DNA of 64,000 bases from Sphingomonas sp. Mn802worker (GTDB lineage Bacteria > Pseudomonadota > Alphaproteobacteria > Sphingomonadales > Sphingomonadaceae). The DNA is taken from NCBI RefSeq assembly GCF_000382485.1, contig NZ_AORY01000004.1, positions 248,001 through 312,000 on the forward strand. The letters are read 5' to 3'. Shown here piece after piece: positions 25,618-34,014 of this stretch; the stretch's first letter is position 1, and each line of letters starts with the position of its first letter. Made by a program: the position numbers and the translations under genes. The notes below the pieces were generated by a model. It ran no database searches, was not told where the DNA came from, and worked only from the letters and a program-made list of their open reading frames with translations.

Positions 25618-26862
25618 ATGGGCTACGAACGTTATCCGCGCGGCACGAACCCGCAGGGCGATTATAACAATCGTGAAGAGACTCAGGACTATGGCCGCGA
25701 CTATGGATCCGGCCGGCAGTACAGCTACTCCAGCGCGCGCGATTATCAGTCCGCGGGCATGATGGGCCGCGACGACGACCGCGACTATCGCGGCAACCGT
25801 GATCGCTACGAGTCGGGCTCGTACGGGTCGAACCCTTATGGCCAGCGCGACTACGGCAACGCAGGCTATGGCCGCAACGACCGTGACCGCGACGATCGCG
25901 GCTATGGCCGTTCCGAATACGGTCAGTCCGGCTACGGCCAGTCGAACTACGGCCAGTCGCGCCAATATGGCTCGTCAGGCAGGAACGAGTATCACGGCAG
26001 CTACGGTTCCGACGGTCGCCGCTTCGTCGATGTCGGTGATCGCAAGCATTGGGACGATGATAATCGCGGCGGCTACGGTCGTGAGCAGAACCGCTTCGGA
26101 GGCAACGATCGCGGCGACTCGCAGCGCGGCAATTACGGCCGTGCGCCGCAGGGCTATAACTACCAGGAACGCGGCTTCTTCGACCGCGCCGGTGACGAGG
26201 TCCGTTCGTGGTTCGGTGACGAGGAAGCCGAGCGTCGGCGCGAGATGGACAATCGCTATGACGAACGCGAGTACAACCAACGCGACCGGCATGACCGCGA
26301 CTCCGACTATCATCACTGGCGTTCGGGCCAGATCGCCGCGCTCGACCGGGACTATGACGAGTATCGCAGCGAGAACCGCAGCAAGTTCAACAACGAGTTC
26401 GGCTCGTGGCGCACGAACCGTCAGACGCAGCGCGATTCGCTCGACAAGGTGAAGGAGCATGCCGAGGTCGTCGGCTCCGACGGCAGCCATGTGGGCACCG
26501 TCGACAAGGTACGCGGCGACCGTATTCTCCTGACCAAGAACGACGTCGATGCGGGCGGCCAGCACCACTCGATCCCGTCAAGCTGGATCAGCTCGGTCGA
26601 GGACAAGAAGGTCATGCTGTCGAAGACCGCTGACGAGGCCAAGAAGCAGTGGCGCGACGAGGAGAGCAAGCAGGCGATGTTCGGCTACGGTGATCGCACC
26701 AGCGACAACATGGCGGGCCAGCGCTCGTTGTCGCAATCGGGCAGCTATGGTGGTTCGACCGGCCAGAGCATGACCGGCAGCACCGCCTCGTCGACCAGCA
26801 CGTCAGCCGGCGGCGACACCAACCTGAACAGCAGCTTTTCCGGCACGTACCAGAACAAGTAA
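25618..26862 (+). CDS. SWFGD / DUF2171 protein with prion-like N-terminus
   Basis: A 414-residue protein behind AGGAGGACCGA. The N-terminal 200 residues are low complexity, rich in Y, G, S, Q, R and N, with repeated (S/N)YGQ and GYGR units (for example YGRSEYGQSGYGQSNYGQS at about 100-118). The motif RSWFGDEEAERRRE follows at about 195. The C-terminal half has a DUF2171-type domain: EHAEVVGSDGSHVGTVDKVR, then DRILLTKND and HHSIPSSWISSVEDKKVML, a PRC-barrel-like strand pattern. The tail is S/T/G-rich. No signal peptide. Known homologs are stress-related proteins of unknown function. Confidence 0.8.
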   Translation: MGYERYPRGTNPQGDYNNREETQDYGRDYGSGRQYSYSSARDYQSAGMMGRDDDRDYRGNRDRYESGSYGSNPYGQRDYGNAGYGRNDRDRDDRGYGRSEYGQSGYGQSNYGQSRQYGSSGRNEYHGSYGSDGRRFVDVGDRKHWDDDNRGGYGREQNRFGGNDRGDSQRGNYGRAPQGYNYQERGFFDRAGDEVRSWFGDEEAERRREMDNRYDEREYNQRDRHDRDSDYHHWRSGQIAALDRDYDEYRSENRSKFNNEFGSWRTNRQTQRDSLDKVKEHAEVVGSDGSHVGTVDKVRGDRILLTKNDVDAGGQHHSIPSSWISSVEDKKVMLSKTADEAKKQWRDEESKQAMFGYGDRTSDNMAGQRSLSQSGSYGGSTGQSMTGSTASSTSTSAGGDTNLNSSFSGTYQNK

Positions 26863-26882
26863 GCTGATCGAGAGTGCGTGAG

Positions 26883-26918
26883 GAAGGGCTCGGGCGGTAA
26901 CGCCCGGGCCCTTCTCTT
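26883..26918 (+). terminator. Intrinsic terminator after the SWFGD gene
   Basis: AGGGCTCGGGCG pairs with CGCCCGGGCCCT around GTAA with one G-T pair, followed by TCTCTTT. It lies about 20 bases after the stop. The following 210 bases up to 27128 hold no gene that I can support. Confidence 0.85.
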
Positions 26919-27128
26919 TACCGCGTGCAAGGTGCGACCGTGTGGTCGGGGGTTACGCCTCAAGATCTTGGACGCGCTCGACACGCGCTAAGCCGGTGCC
27001 GTCGCGTTGTGCCGCGGAGCGCACGAGCATGGACCGTCACGACAGCCGCAGATGGCCGATGCAGCCACTATGCGCTGATCGCTTCACAGGCATAAACTAG
27101 TTAACCTTCGGGCTGCTATATCACCGTC

Positions 27129-28309
27129 ATGCGCGTCCTGACGCTCTCCACGCTGTTTCCCGACGCGACGCGCCCCAACTTCGGCATCTTCGTCGAGCGG
27201 CAGACGAGCGGGCTCGCCGCCCACCCCGACGTGGAACTTCGCGTCGTGGCACCGATCGGCTTGCCGCCATGGCCGCTCAACCGTCATGCGCATTATCGCG
27301 CACTCGCTTGCGTGCCGCGCGAAGAGGTCTGGCGTGGACTGAACATCCTGCGACCGCGCTTCACCACAGTACCGGGAACCGCCGGCCGCTTCCATGCCGC
27401 CGCACTTACCGCTGCGCTGCGCCCGATCCTCGACCGGCTACGCGACACCTTCGTGTTTGATGTAATCGATGCGAGCTTCTTCTTCCCCGACGGCCCCCCG
27501 CAGTCGCGCTTGGGCAGCGTTACGGCGTGCCGGTCTCGATCAAGGCGCGCGGTGCCGACATCCACCACTGGGGTCGGGCACCCGCCACTGCGGCGCAGGT
27601 TCGTTGCGCAGGACAGGCGGCGGACGGTCTTCTGGCGGTCAGTGCGGCGATGCGCGACGACATGGCGGCATTAGGCCTGCCCGCGGAGCGCATCCGCGTC
27701 CATCACACCGGCGTCGACCTCGACCGCTTCGCCCCCGCCGATCGCAGCAGGCTCAAGCGGGAGCTAGGCATCGACGGCGCGCTGATCGTGTCGGTCGGCG
27801 CGCTGATCCTGCGCAAGGGGCACGACATCGTCATCAAGGCGCTTGCCGACCTGCCACATGTCACGCTTGCCATCGCAGGGGAAGGACCGGAGCGCGGACG
27901 GCTCGAAGCACTCGTCACCGAGCGCGGCCTCGGTGAGCGCGTCCGGCTGCTGGGCAGCGTCGCGCACGCCGACCTGCCACGCTGGCTCGCCGCGGCGGAC
28001 GTGTTCGCGCTAGCATCGTCGTCGGAGGGGCTGGCCAATGCCTGGATCGAGTCGCTTGCATGCGGCACGCCGATCGTCATTCCCGATGCGGGCGGGGCAG
28101 ACGAGGTCGTGACCGACGCGGCGGCGGGGCGGATCGTCGCACGGACCCCGGCAGCGTTTGCTGAGGCACTCGCTGCGATCATCAGCGATCCGCCCGCACC
28201 CGCCGACACTCGCCGCATCGCCGAGCGGTTCACCTGGGCGGTAAACACCGCTTCGTTATACGATCATCTCTCGGGACTGGTGGCTCGCCACTACACGTCA
28301 GCGCCTTGA
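27129..28309 (+). pseudogene. Glycosyltransferase family 4 protein, frameshifted
   Basis: Two frames form one protein of about 393 residues. The first (ATG 27129) gives MRVLTLSTLFPDATRPNFGI and the N-terminal Rossmann domain up to FDVIDASFFFPDG. The second continues GVPVSIKARGADIHHWGR and holds the GT-B C-terminal domain: SVGALILRKGHDIVIKALAD, VFALASSSEGLANAWIESLA with CGTPIVIPDAGGADEVV. The shift is at the C6 run 27494-27499; one more C gives PAVALGQRYGVPVSIK in frame. GT4 enzymes use nucleotide sugars to build exopolysaccharide or glycolipid. Whether it is truly broken depends on read quality at the C run. Confidence 0.85.
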
Positions 28310-28352
28310 TTCTCAGGAGTGCGGGCCCGAGCCGTCTAGGCTGTACGCATCC

Positions 28353-28721
28353 TCACGCATCGATCGGGTAGAGCGCCGCGACCACCTGTCGGTCCTCGGC
28401 ACGCAGCACGCCCCAGGCGCGCGCCGCGGCGCGGCTGTCCATCGCCTCGACACCGATCCCGCGCGCCTCCAGCGCGGCGACCAGCGGACGCGGCGGTCGT
28501 GCCAGGTTCGCGCCGGTGCCGAGCAGCACGAATTCGGGCGCGCCCTCCAGGATCGCCGCCAGTGCCGCCTCATCCAGTTCGGCGAGCGGTGGCGGTGACC
28601 ACGTGTCCGCGCGCAACGGGGTCAGCGTCAGCGCGGTGTAGACGTTCTCATCAACGCGGAACCCGCTTGGCCCCATCGCGCGGATCAGCGGCCCGGCAGC
28701 GCCGGCCCGATCCATCCGCAT
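28353..28721 (-). CDS. Mth938-like (DUF498) protein
   Basis: A 122-residue protein. The domain reads GFRVDENVYTALTLTPLRAD, EFVLLGTGANLARPPRPLVA and IGVEAMDSRAAARAWGVLRA, the Mth938/NDUFAF3-like fold. The start is uncertain: ATG 28721 (MRMDRAG) or one of two GTG codons at 28739 and 28742. It follows secF closely; the secDF-Mth938 order is common in alphaproteobacteria. The human relative NDUFAF3 assists complex I assembly; the bacterial role is not established. Confidence 0.85.
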   Translation of the reverse strand: MRMDRAGAAGPLIRAMGPSGFRVDENVYTALTLTPLRADTWSPPPLAELDEAALAAILEGAPEFVLLGTGANLARPPRPLVAALEARGIGVEAMDSRAAARAWGVLRAEDRQVVAALYPIDA

Positions 28722-28746
28722 CGATCCCGCGCGCGTCACCACGGCG

Positions 28747-29721
28747 TCAGTTCCGCGGTCCCACGCGCTCGGCATTCTCGATCCCGCCGCGACCGGGCCG
28801 TGCCGCGCCGCCTTCCGGCTCGGCACGCAGCCCCAGCGAGATCAGCAGCGACGAAGACACGTAGATCGACGAATAGGTACCGACTACGATGCCAAGGATC
28901 ATCGCCGCGGTGAACCCGCGCAGCACGTGCCCGCCCAGCAGCAGCAGTGCGGCGAGCGCGAGCAGGATCGTGACCGAGGTCATCACGGTGCGCGGCAGCG
29001 TCTCGTTGACCGACAGGTTGATGATCTCGCGCATGTCCATCTTGCGGTACCGGCGCATGTTCTCGCGGATGCGGTCGTCGATCACGATCTTGTCGTTGAT
29101 CGAATAGCCGATGATCGTCAGCACCGCGGCGACGATGTTCAGGTCGAACTCGAACTGCGTCAGCGCGAAGAAGCCGAGCGTCATCAACAGATCGTGGACG
29201 ATCGCGACGATCGTCGACACCCCGAACTGCCACTCGAAACGGAAAATCGCGAACAGGCCAATGCCGAGGATCGCGAGCACGATCGCGATTGCGCCGTTGC
29301 GCACCAGCTCGCCCGACACCTTCCCCGACACGGTCGAGTAACGCAGGAACGTCGCGCCGGGGAACTTGGCAGCGAGTGCGGCCTCGACCTTCTTGACGGC
29401 CGCATTGGTCGCGCCCTCGTCGCCGCCCGACTGGACTGGCAGGCGGATCGACAGCGTGGTACCGTCGCCGATCGGCTGGATGTTGGCATCGCCGACCTCC
29501 TGCTGCTCGATCACGGTGCGGACCTGATCGATCGGCGGCTGCGTCGCGAACCGCTCCTCGATCATCAACCCGCCCTCGAAATCGACGCCGAAGTTGAGCC
29601 CGTGATAAAAGGTCAACCCGACCGCCACCACGCTCAGCAGCAAAGTCAGGCCGAACGCCCATCCGCGCAGCCGCACGAAATCGATGTTGGTGTTGTCGGG
29701 TACGAGCTTGAGGAGTTTCAT
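28747..29721 (-). CDS. secF: Protein translocase subunit SecF
   Basis: A 324-residue inner-membrane protein starting MKLLKLVPDNTNIDFVRLRG. Six membrane helices are visible, with the large periplasmic loop after helix 1 containing YHGLNFGVDFEGGLMIEERF. The conserved cytoplasmic loop VLTIIGYSINDKIVIDDRIR and RENMRRYRKMDMREIINLSV is present. With SecD it uses proton motive force to pull exported proteins out of SecYEG. It starts 14 bases after secD. A secDF complex gene pair with yajC upstream is the standard order. Confidence 0.95.
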   Translation of the reverse strand: MKLLKLVPDNTNIDFVRLRGWAFGLTLLLSVVAVGLTFYHGLNFGVDFEGGLMIEERFATQPPIDQVRTVIEQQEVGDANIQPIGDGTTLSIRLPVQSGGDEGATNAAVKKVEAALAAKFPGATFLRYSTVSGKVSGELVRNGAIAIVLAILGIGLFAIFRFEWQFGVSTIVAIVHDLLMTLGFFALTQFEFDLNIVAAVLTIIGYSINDKIVIDDRIRENMRRYRKMDMREIINLSVNETLPRTVMTSVTILLALAALLLLGGHVLRGFTAAMILGIVVGTYSSIYVSSSLLISLGLRAEPEGGAARPGRGGIENAERVGPRN

Positions 29722-29735
29722 GGGTCTGGCCCGGC

Positions 29736-31334
29736 TCAAATGTTGATTGTCTTGGGCTTGGTGCGGCGCACCCAGCCGGCGACGAGCATGCGGGTAAAGG
29801 TGACGGCGGTGAAAACGCTGGTCGCGATGCCGATCAGCAGCACCACCGCGAAACCCTTGACCGGGCCCGAGCCCAGCAGGAACATGATGATGCCAGAGAT
29901 GGCGTGCGTCACGTTCGCCTCGAAGATCGTCCGGCTCGCTTCCTTGTAACCCAGCTCGATCGACTGCACGACGCTGCGCCCGCGGTGGAATTCCTCGCGG
30001 ATGCGCTCGTTGATCAGCACGTTGGCGTCGACCGCGGTACCGATCGTCAGCACGAATCCCGCGATGCCCGGCAGTGTCAGCGTTCCCTTGATCAGCGCCA
30101 GCACGCCCAGGATTACGAAGACGTTGATGATGACGGCCAGGTTCGCATAGGCGCCGAAGCGGCCGTAGGTCACCAGCATGAACGCGACCACGAGCGCCAC
30201 CGCGACCGCGGATGCGAGGATGCCGGCGCGGATCGAGTCTTTGCCCAGGTCAGGTCCGACGGTCGATTCTTCCACGACCTTCAACGCGACCGGCAGCTTG
30301 CCCGAGCGCAGCGCGATCGCCAGCGCGTTGGCGCTCTCGGTTGTGAAGCCACCGTTGATCGCGGCGCGACCGCCCAGGATCGGCTCGTTGATGTTGGGCG
30401 CGGAGATGACGCTGTTGTCGAGGATGATCGCGAATGGCTTGTTGACGTTCTCCTGCGTCACGCGCGCGAAACGGCGACCGCCCTGGCTGTCGAAGGTGAT
30501 CGAGACCTGCGGCGCGTTGGTTTGCGGATCGAACTCCTGCCGCGCGTCGGACAGCATGTCGCCGGTGATAATCGCGGAACGCTTCACCGCGATGAAGGGA
30601 ATGCCCGACGGGCTGTTGGGATAGGGGAGCACTTGGCTGCCCGCGGGCGCCTGACCCTTGGCTAGCTGCGCCGGATCGGTATTCTGGTCGACCAGCTTGA
30701 ACTCGAGCTTGGCCGTCTTGCCCAGCAGGTCCTTTAGCGCCTGCGGATTGCCCAGACCCGGCACCTGTACGACGATACGGTTCGATCCCTGACGGATGAT
30801 CGTCGGCTCGCGCGTGCCGAGCTCGTCGATGCGGCGGCGCACGACCTCGGTCGCGTCCTGCATCGCGCGATCCACCGCCTGCGTGAGGCCAGCTTGCGTC
30901 GGGGTCAGCACGAAGCGGCTAGTGTCGACGACCTGAATGTCCCATTCGCGCTGTCCGGTCATGCCGGCACCGCCGCCGGTGATCGCCAGCAGCCGTTCGC
31001 GCGCGGCGTCGACCTGGGTCGGATCACGCAGCAGGAACGACAATTGCCCGCCGCGGCTGGAGATATCGCCAATCTCGATCCGCGGGTTCTGTCGCCGCAT
31101 CTCGGTCTGCACCTGCTCGCGCATCGCCTCGACCCGCGTCGCCGCAACGTCGTTGGTATCGGCCTCGAGCAGCAGGTAGCTGCCGCCCGCCAGATCGAGC
31201 CCCAGATTGATCGTGGAGAATTTGACCGGCAGTCGTTCGTTCAACCCCGGCACGATGCTCGGGATCGAGAGCGCCACCAGCACGGCCAGGAACGCCCAGA
31301 TCGAGGCGACCTTCCAGCGTGGGAAATCGAGCAT
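29736..31334 (-). CDS. secD: Protein translocase subunit SecD
   Basis: A 532-residue protein starting MLDFPRWKVASIWAFLAVLV. After helix 1, NLGLDLAGGSYLLLEAD is the conserved D1 motif of SecD. A long periplasmic P1 domain follows, then PGIAGFVLTIGTAVDANVLI and NERIREEFHRGRSVVQSIEL in the membrane part. It ends 14 bases before secF. Length is normal for alphaproteobacterial SecD, about 530. Confidence 0.95.
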   Translation of the reverse strand: MLDFPRWKVASIWAFLAVLVALSIPSIVPGLNERLPVKFSTINLGLDLAGGSYLLLEADTNDVAATRVEAMREQVQTEMRRQNPRIEIGDISSRGGQLSFLLRDPTQVDAARERLLAITGGGAGMTGQREWDIQVVDTSRFVLTPTQAGLTQAVDRAMQDATEVVRRRIDELGTREPTIIRQGSNRIVVQVPGLGNPQALKDLLGKTAKLEFKLVDQNTDPAQLAKGQAPAGSQVLPYPNSPSGIPFIAVKRSAIITGDMLSDARQEFDPQTNAPQVSITFDSQGGRRFARVTQENVNKPFAIILDNSVISAPNINEPILGGRAAINGGFTTESANALAIALRSGKLPVALKVVEESTVGPDLGKDSIRAGILASAVAVALVVAFMLVTYGRFGAYANLAVIINVFVILGVLALIKGTLTLPGIAGFVLTIGTAVDANVLINERIREEFHRGRSVVQSIELGYKEASRTIFEANVTHAISGIIMFLLGSGPVKGFAVVLLIGIATSVFTAVTFTRMLVAGWVRRTKPKTINI

Positions 31335-31348
31335 TGTCTTGGCTCAGC

Positions 31349-31690
31349 TCAGTCGTTGGCGGGCTTGGAGCCGAGCGGAGTGACCTCCGCCAGCGTCGCC
31401 TTGACCACGCGCACGCGGGTGTTGGGCGCGATCTCAACCTCGACGAAGGCATCCTCGACGCGCGTTACCTTGCCGACCAGACCGCCCGCGGTGACGACCG
31501 AATCACCCTTCTTCACCGCCGCGACCGCTGCCTGCAGCTTGCGCACTCGCGCCTGCTGCGGACGGATCATCAGGAAGTAGAAGACGATGAAGATGAGGAA
31601 CAGCGGCGCGAGGCCGAGGAAGCCGCCGAGTGCACCGTTCGCGGAACCCGCACCGCCGGCTGCCTGCGCGTAAGCTGGAGAGATGAGCAT
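31349..31690 (-). CDS. yajC: Preprotein translocase subunit YajC
   Basis: A 113-residue single-pass protein. LFLIFIVFYFLMIRPQQARVR (membrane helix then basic stretch, about residues 29-49) is diagnostic. VKKGDSVVTAGGLVGKVTRV is the cytoplasmic KOW-like part. ATG 31690 (MLISPAYAQAAG) or TTG 31699 may be used. It is first in the yajC-secD-secF-Mth938 operon; secD starts 15 bases after its stop. Confidence 0.92.
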   Translation of the reverse strand: MLISPAYAQAAGGAGSANGALGGFLGLAPLFLIFIVFYFLMIRPQQARVRKLQAAVAAVKKGDSVVTAGGLVGKVTRVEDAFVEVEIAPNTRVRVVKATLAEVTPLGSKPAND

Positions 31691-31878
31691 CGTGTCCAAG
31701 CATGAAAAGTTGCGCGCGCGAGCATCACCCGCACGCCAAAGAAGTTCCCGGCGCTACCATCGCGCGCCACCCGGCGCAACTGCCCGCCCCGGCAGCACGG
31801 CCCGGCGAGCCCCAGACGTACCCCGGCAACAGGTCGCTTGCATCATCGCGTCGCCGCGCGTAATGGCCGCCGCTCGGT

Positions 31879-31955
31879 CGGGGCGTAGCGCAGCCTGGTA
31901 GCGCATCACACTGGGGGTGTGGGGGTCGCAGGTTCGAATCCTGTCGCCCCGACCA
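31879..31955 (+). tRNA. tRNA-Pro (anticodon GGG)
   Basis: A complete 77-base cloverleaf with encoded CCA. The acceptor stem is CGGGGCG/CGCCCCG, the D arm GCGC...GCGC, the anticodon stem TCACA/TGTGG with loop CTGGGGG (anticodon GGG), and the T arm GCAGG-TTCGAAT-CCTGT. It reads CCC and CCU proline codons. It is divergent from yajC and upstream of the muramidase gene. Confidence 0.97.
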
Positions 31956-32053
31956 AATCACACAGCGACGATGTAGCGAAGCACCGCCTCGTCGCTGTCC
32001 TACACGCATATGTTCACGCATTGTTCCCGCGGTTCAACCGGGGAGTGTTTCAC

Positions 32054-32590
32054 GTGATCGATCAACTCATCGACGCTGTCATCGACCGCGAAGGCGGCTA
32101 TTCCAACCATCCCGCCGACCGCGGCGGCGCAACCCGCTTCGGCATCACCGAAGCGGTTGCGCGGGCGAACGGCTATGCCGGCGACATGCGGCATTTCTCG
32201 CGCGCCGCCGCCGTCGCGATCTATCGCCGCATCTACTGGGTGCGCCCGCAGTTCGATCAGGTTGCGACCCGCGCGGCCGCGCTCGCCGCCGAGTTGTTCG
32301 ACACCGGGGTCAACATGGGCCCGGCGGTCGCGGTCACCTTCCTGCAACGTGCGCTCAACGCGCTTAATCGCGGCGCAACCGACTACGCCGACGTGGTGCT
32401 CGACGGTCGCGTCGGTGCACAGACGCTCGCCGCGCTCGACCGCTTCCTCGCCACACGGCGCGCGAGCGGGGAGGTCGTGCTCGTCAAGGCGATCGAGGCA
32501 TTGCAGGGTGAACGCTACATGGCGCTCGCCGAGCAGCGACCCGCGAACGAGGCTTTCCTCTACGGCTGGCTCGCCAATCGCCTCAACTGA
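32054..32590 (+). CDS. GH108-family N-acetylmuramidase (phage/GTA-type endolysin)
   Basis: A 178-residue peptidoglycan hydrolase starting (GTG 32054) IDQLIDAVIDREGGYSNHPA. The catalytic glutamate is in REGGYSNHPADRGGATRFGI (residue about 12), the hallmark of glycosyl hydrolase family 108. The C-terminus has the peptidoglycan-binding-like part VGAQTLAALDRFLATRRASG. GGGGAG sits eight bases before the start. There is no signal peptide, so it would need the holin-like protein encoded 94 bases downstream. Such pairs occur in prophages and gene-transfer-agent lysis cassettes. Confidence 0.9.
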   Translation: MIDQLIDAVIDREGGYSNHPADRGGATRFGITEAVARANGYAGDMRHFSRAAAVAIYRRIYWVRPQFDQVATRAAALAAELFDTGVNMGPAVAVTFLQRALNALNRGATDYADVVLDGRVGAQTLAALDRFLATRRASGEVVLVKAIEALQGERYMALAEQRPANEAFLYGWLANRLN

Positions 32591-32683
32591 CGGCGCCAAG
32601 GTCACGTCCCTCGCGCGCTCATGCGTAGGGGTGTGACTTCAGTGACCTTCCAGCCGCATCACGACTCTTGAAGGAGCCTCATC

Positions 32684-33091
32684 ATGGCCCGACCCGCCAC
32701 CGATCTCATCACGCCGATCGCAGGCGTGCTCGACCGCATCATCCCCGATCCCGCCACGCGGGACGCTGCGAAGCTCGAACTGCTGCGGCTCGAACGCACC
32801 CACGAACTCGGCACCCTGCGCACGCAGATGGCGGGGGTGCTGGCGGAGGCGAACAGCCCCGACCGCTGGACCGCCCGCGCGCGTCCGTCATTCCTCTACG
32901 TCATGTATGCGCTGCTGTTGTGGAGCATCCCGATGGGGCTGATCGCCGCGATCCGGCCGGCGGCGGCGCAGGCGATCGCCCGCGGCATGACCGCTTATCT
33001 GAACGCACTGCCAGAGCCGCTCTACGCGCTCTTCGGCACCGGTTACCTCGGCTACACCGTCGCCCGCGAATGGGGGAAGCGGCCGCGGTGA
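32684..33091 (+). CDS. 3TM-type holin-like protein
   Basis: A 135-residue protein starting MARPATDLITPIAGVLDRII behind TTGAAGGAGCC. A polar helical N-terminal half (DAAKLELLRLERTHELGTLR) is followed by PSFLYVMYALLLWSIPMGLI, a second short hydrophobic stretch and FGTGYLGYTVAREWGKR. This is the pattern of the three-TM phage/GTA holins. It follows the GH108 muramidase and would form the membrane pore that releases it. No spanin is seen. Confidence 0.8.
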   Translation: MARPATDLITPIAGVLDRIIPDPATRDAAKLELLRLERTHELGTLRTQMAGVLAEANSPDRWTARARPSFLYVMYALLLWSIPMGLIAAIRPAAAQAIARGMTAYLNALPEPLYALFGTGYLGYTVAREWGKRPR

Positions 33092-33095
33092 CGCG

Positions 33096-33287
33096 TCAGG
33101 GAGCGGCGGTGTTGTCCTCACCCGTCGCCCCGTCGCCCTCGTCCGAATAGGCACGTTCGAGGTAAAGTTCGGCCATCTGGTAATGCGCCTTGCACGCCGC
33201 CGGGTTCTCGGTTGCGCTCGCGGCCTCGATCTCGGCCTCCGCGCGGCGGTTGTAATATTCGCGATCGTCGTCGTCGTCGGTACGCAC
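33096..33287 (-). CDS. Small hypothetical protein (63 aa)
   Basis: A 63-residue soluble protein. The start is GTG 33287 behind AAGGAG at the right distance. It reads RTDDDDDREYYNRRAEAEIE, then SATENPAACKAHYQMAELYL and a polar, glycine-rich tail. The middle looks like a single TPR-like helix pair. It overlaps nothing and converges on the holin gene (stops 4 bases apart). No family recognised. Confidence 0.65.
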   Translation of the reverse strand: MRTDDDDDREYYNRRAEAEIEAASATENPAACKAHYQMAELYLERAYSDEGDGATGEDNTAAP

Positions 33288-33436
33288 GCACCATCTCCTT
33301 GGAGGAGGATGTCGCATGCGCGTGTTTCCCCCGTTTTGCTACAACATAGAAAATCGTACGGTGGATTTCGCCCTCCGGCAGTCACGCCCGGTCGCGGGGT
33401 TGGCACAAGCACGCCGCGCTACCTACATGCCGCGCC

Positions 33437-34006
33437 ATGAGCGGGAACGATCCACATTCCGTGCCGGTCTGGCATGGCACCACCATTCTCTCGGTTCGGC
33501 GCGGCGGCAAGGTCGTCGTCGCTGGCGACGGCCAGGTCTCGATGGGCCCGACCGTGATGAAGCCTAATGCGCGCAAGGTCCGCACATTAGGCAAGGACGG
33601 AAAGGTCATCGGCGGCTTCGCGGGCGCGACCGCCGATGCCTTCACGTTGTTCGAACGGCTCGAGGCCAAGCTCGAGCGCCACAACGGCCAGCTGATGCGC
33701 GCCGCGGTTGAGCTCGCCAAGGACTGGCGCACCGACAAATATCTGCGCAACCTGGAGGCGATGATGATCGTCGCCGACCGCGACGTGACGCTGATCCTGA
33801 CCGGCAACGGCGACGTACTGGAGCCCGAGGCAGGCGTCGCCGCGATCGGATCGGGCGGCAATTTCGCGCTCGCCGGCGCGCGTGCGCTGGTCGACTATGA
33901 ACAGGATGCGGAAACGATTGCGCGCCGTGCAATGAAGATCGCCGCCGACCTCTGCGTCTACACCAACGATCGCCTCGTCGTCGAAACGCTCGACTCGGCC
34001 AACTGA
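33437..34006 (+). CDS. hslV: ATP-dependent protease subunit HslV
   Basis: A 189-residue peptidase of the HslUV (ClpYQ) protease. The catalytic threonine is exposed in [20 protein letters not shown] after removal of the first 14 residues (longer pro-segment than the E. coli one). [20 protein letters not shown] and [19 protein letters not shown] follow. There is no clear Shine-Dalgarno before ATG 33437. It is followed after 8 bases by hslU. Confidence 0.95.
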   Translation: MSGNDPHSVPVWHGTTILSVRRGGKVVVAGDGQVSMGPTVMKPNARKVRTLGKDGKVIGGFAGATADAFTLFERLEAKLERHNGQLMRAAVELAKDWRTDKYLRNLEAMMIVADRDVTLILTGNGDVLEPEAGVAAIGSGGNFALAGARALVDYEQDAETIARRAMKIAADLCVYTNDRLVVETLDSAN

Positions 34007-34014
34007 GTTTTTCC

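Noticed and set aside
31879-33317. Complete prophage or integrative element at tRNA-Pro
   Set aside because: No integrase, capsid, tail or replication gene and no second copy of the tRNA 3' end in the window; only the lysis pair is present.
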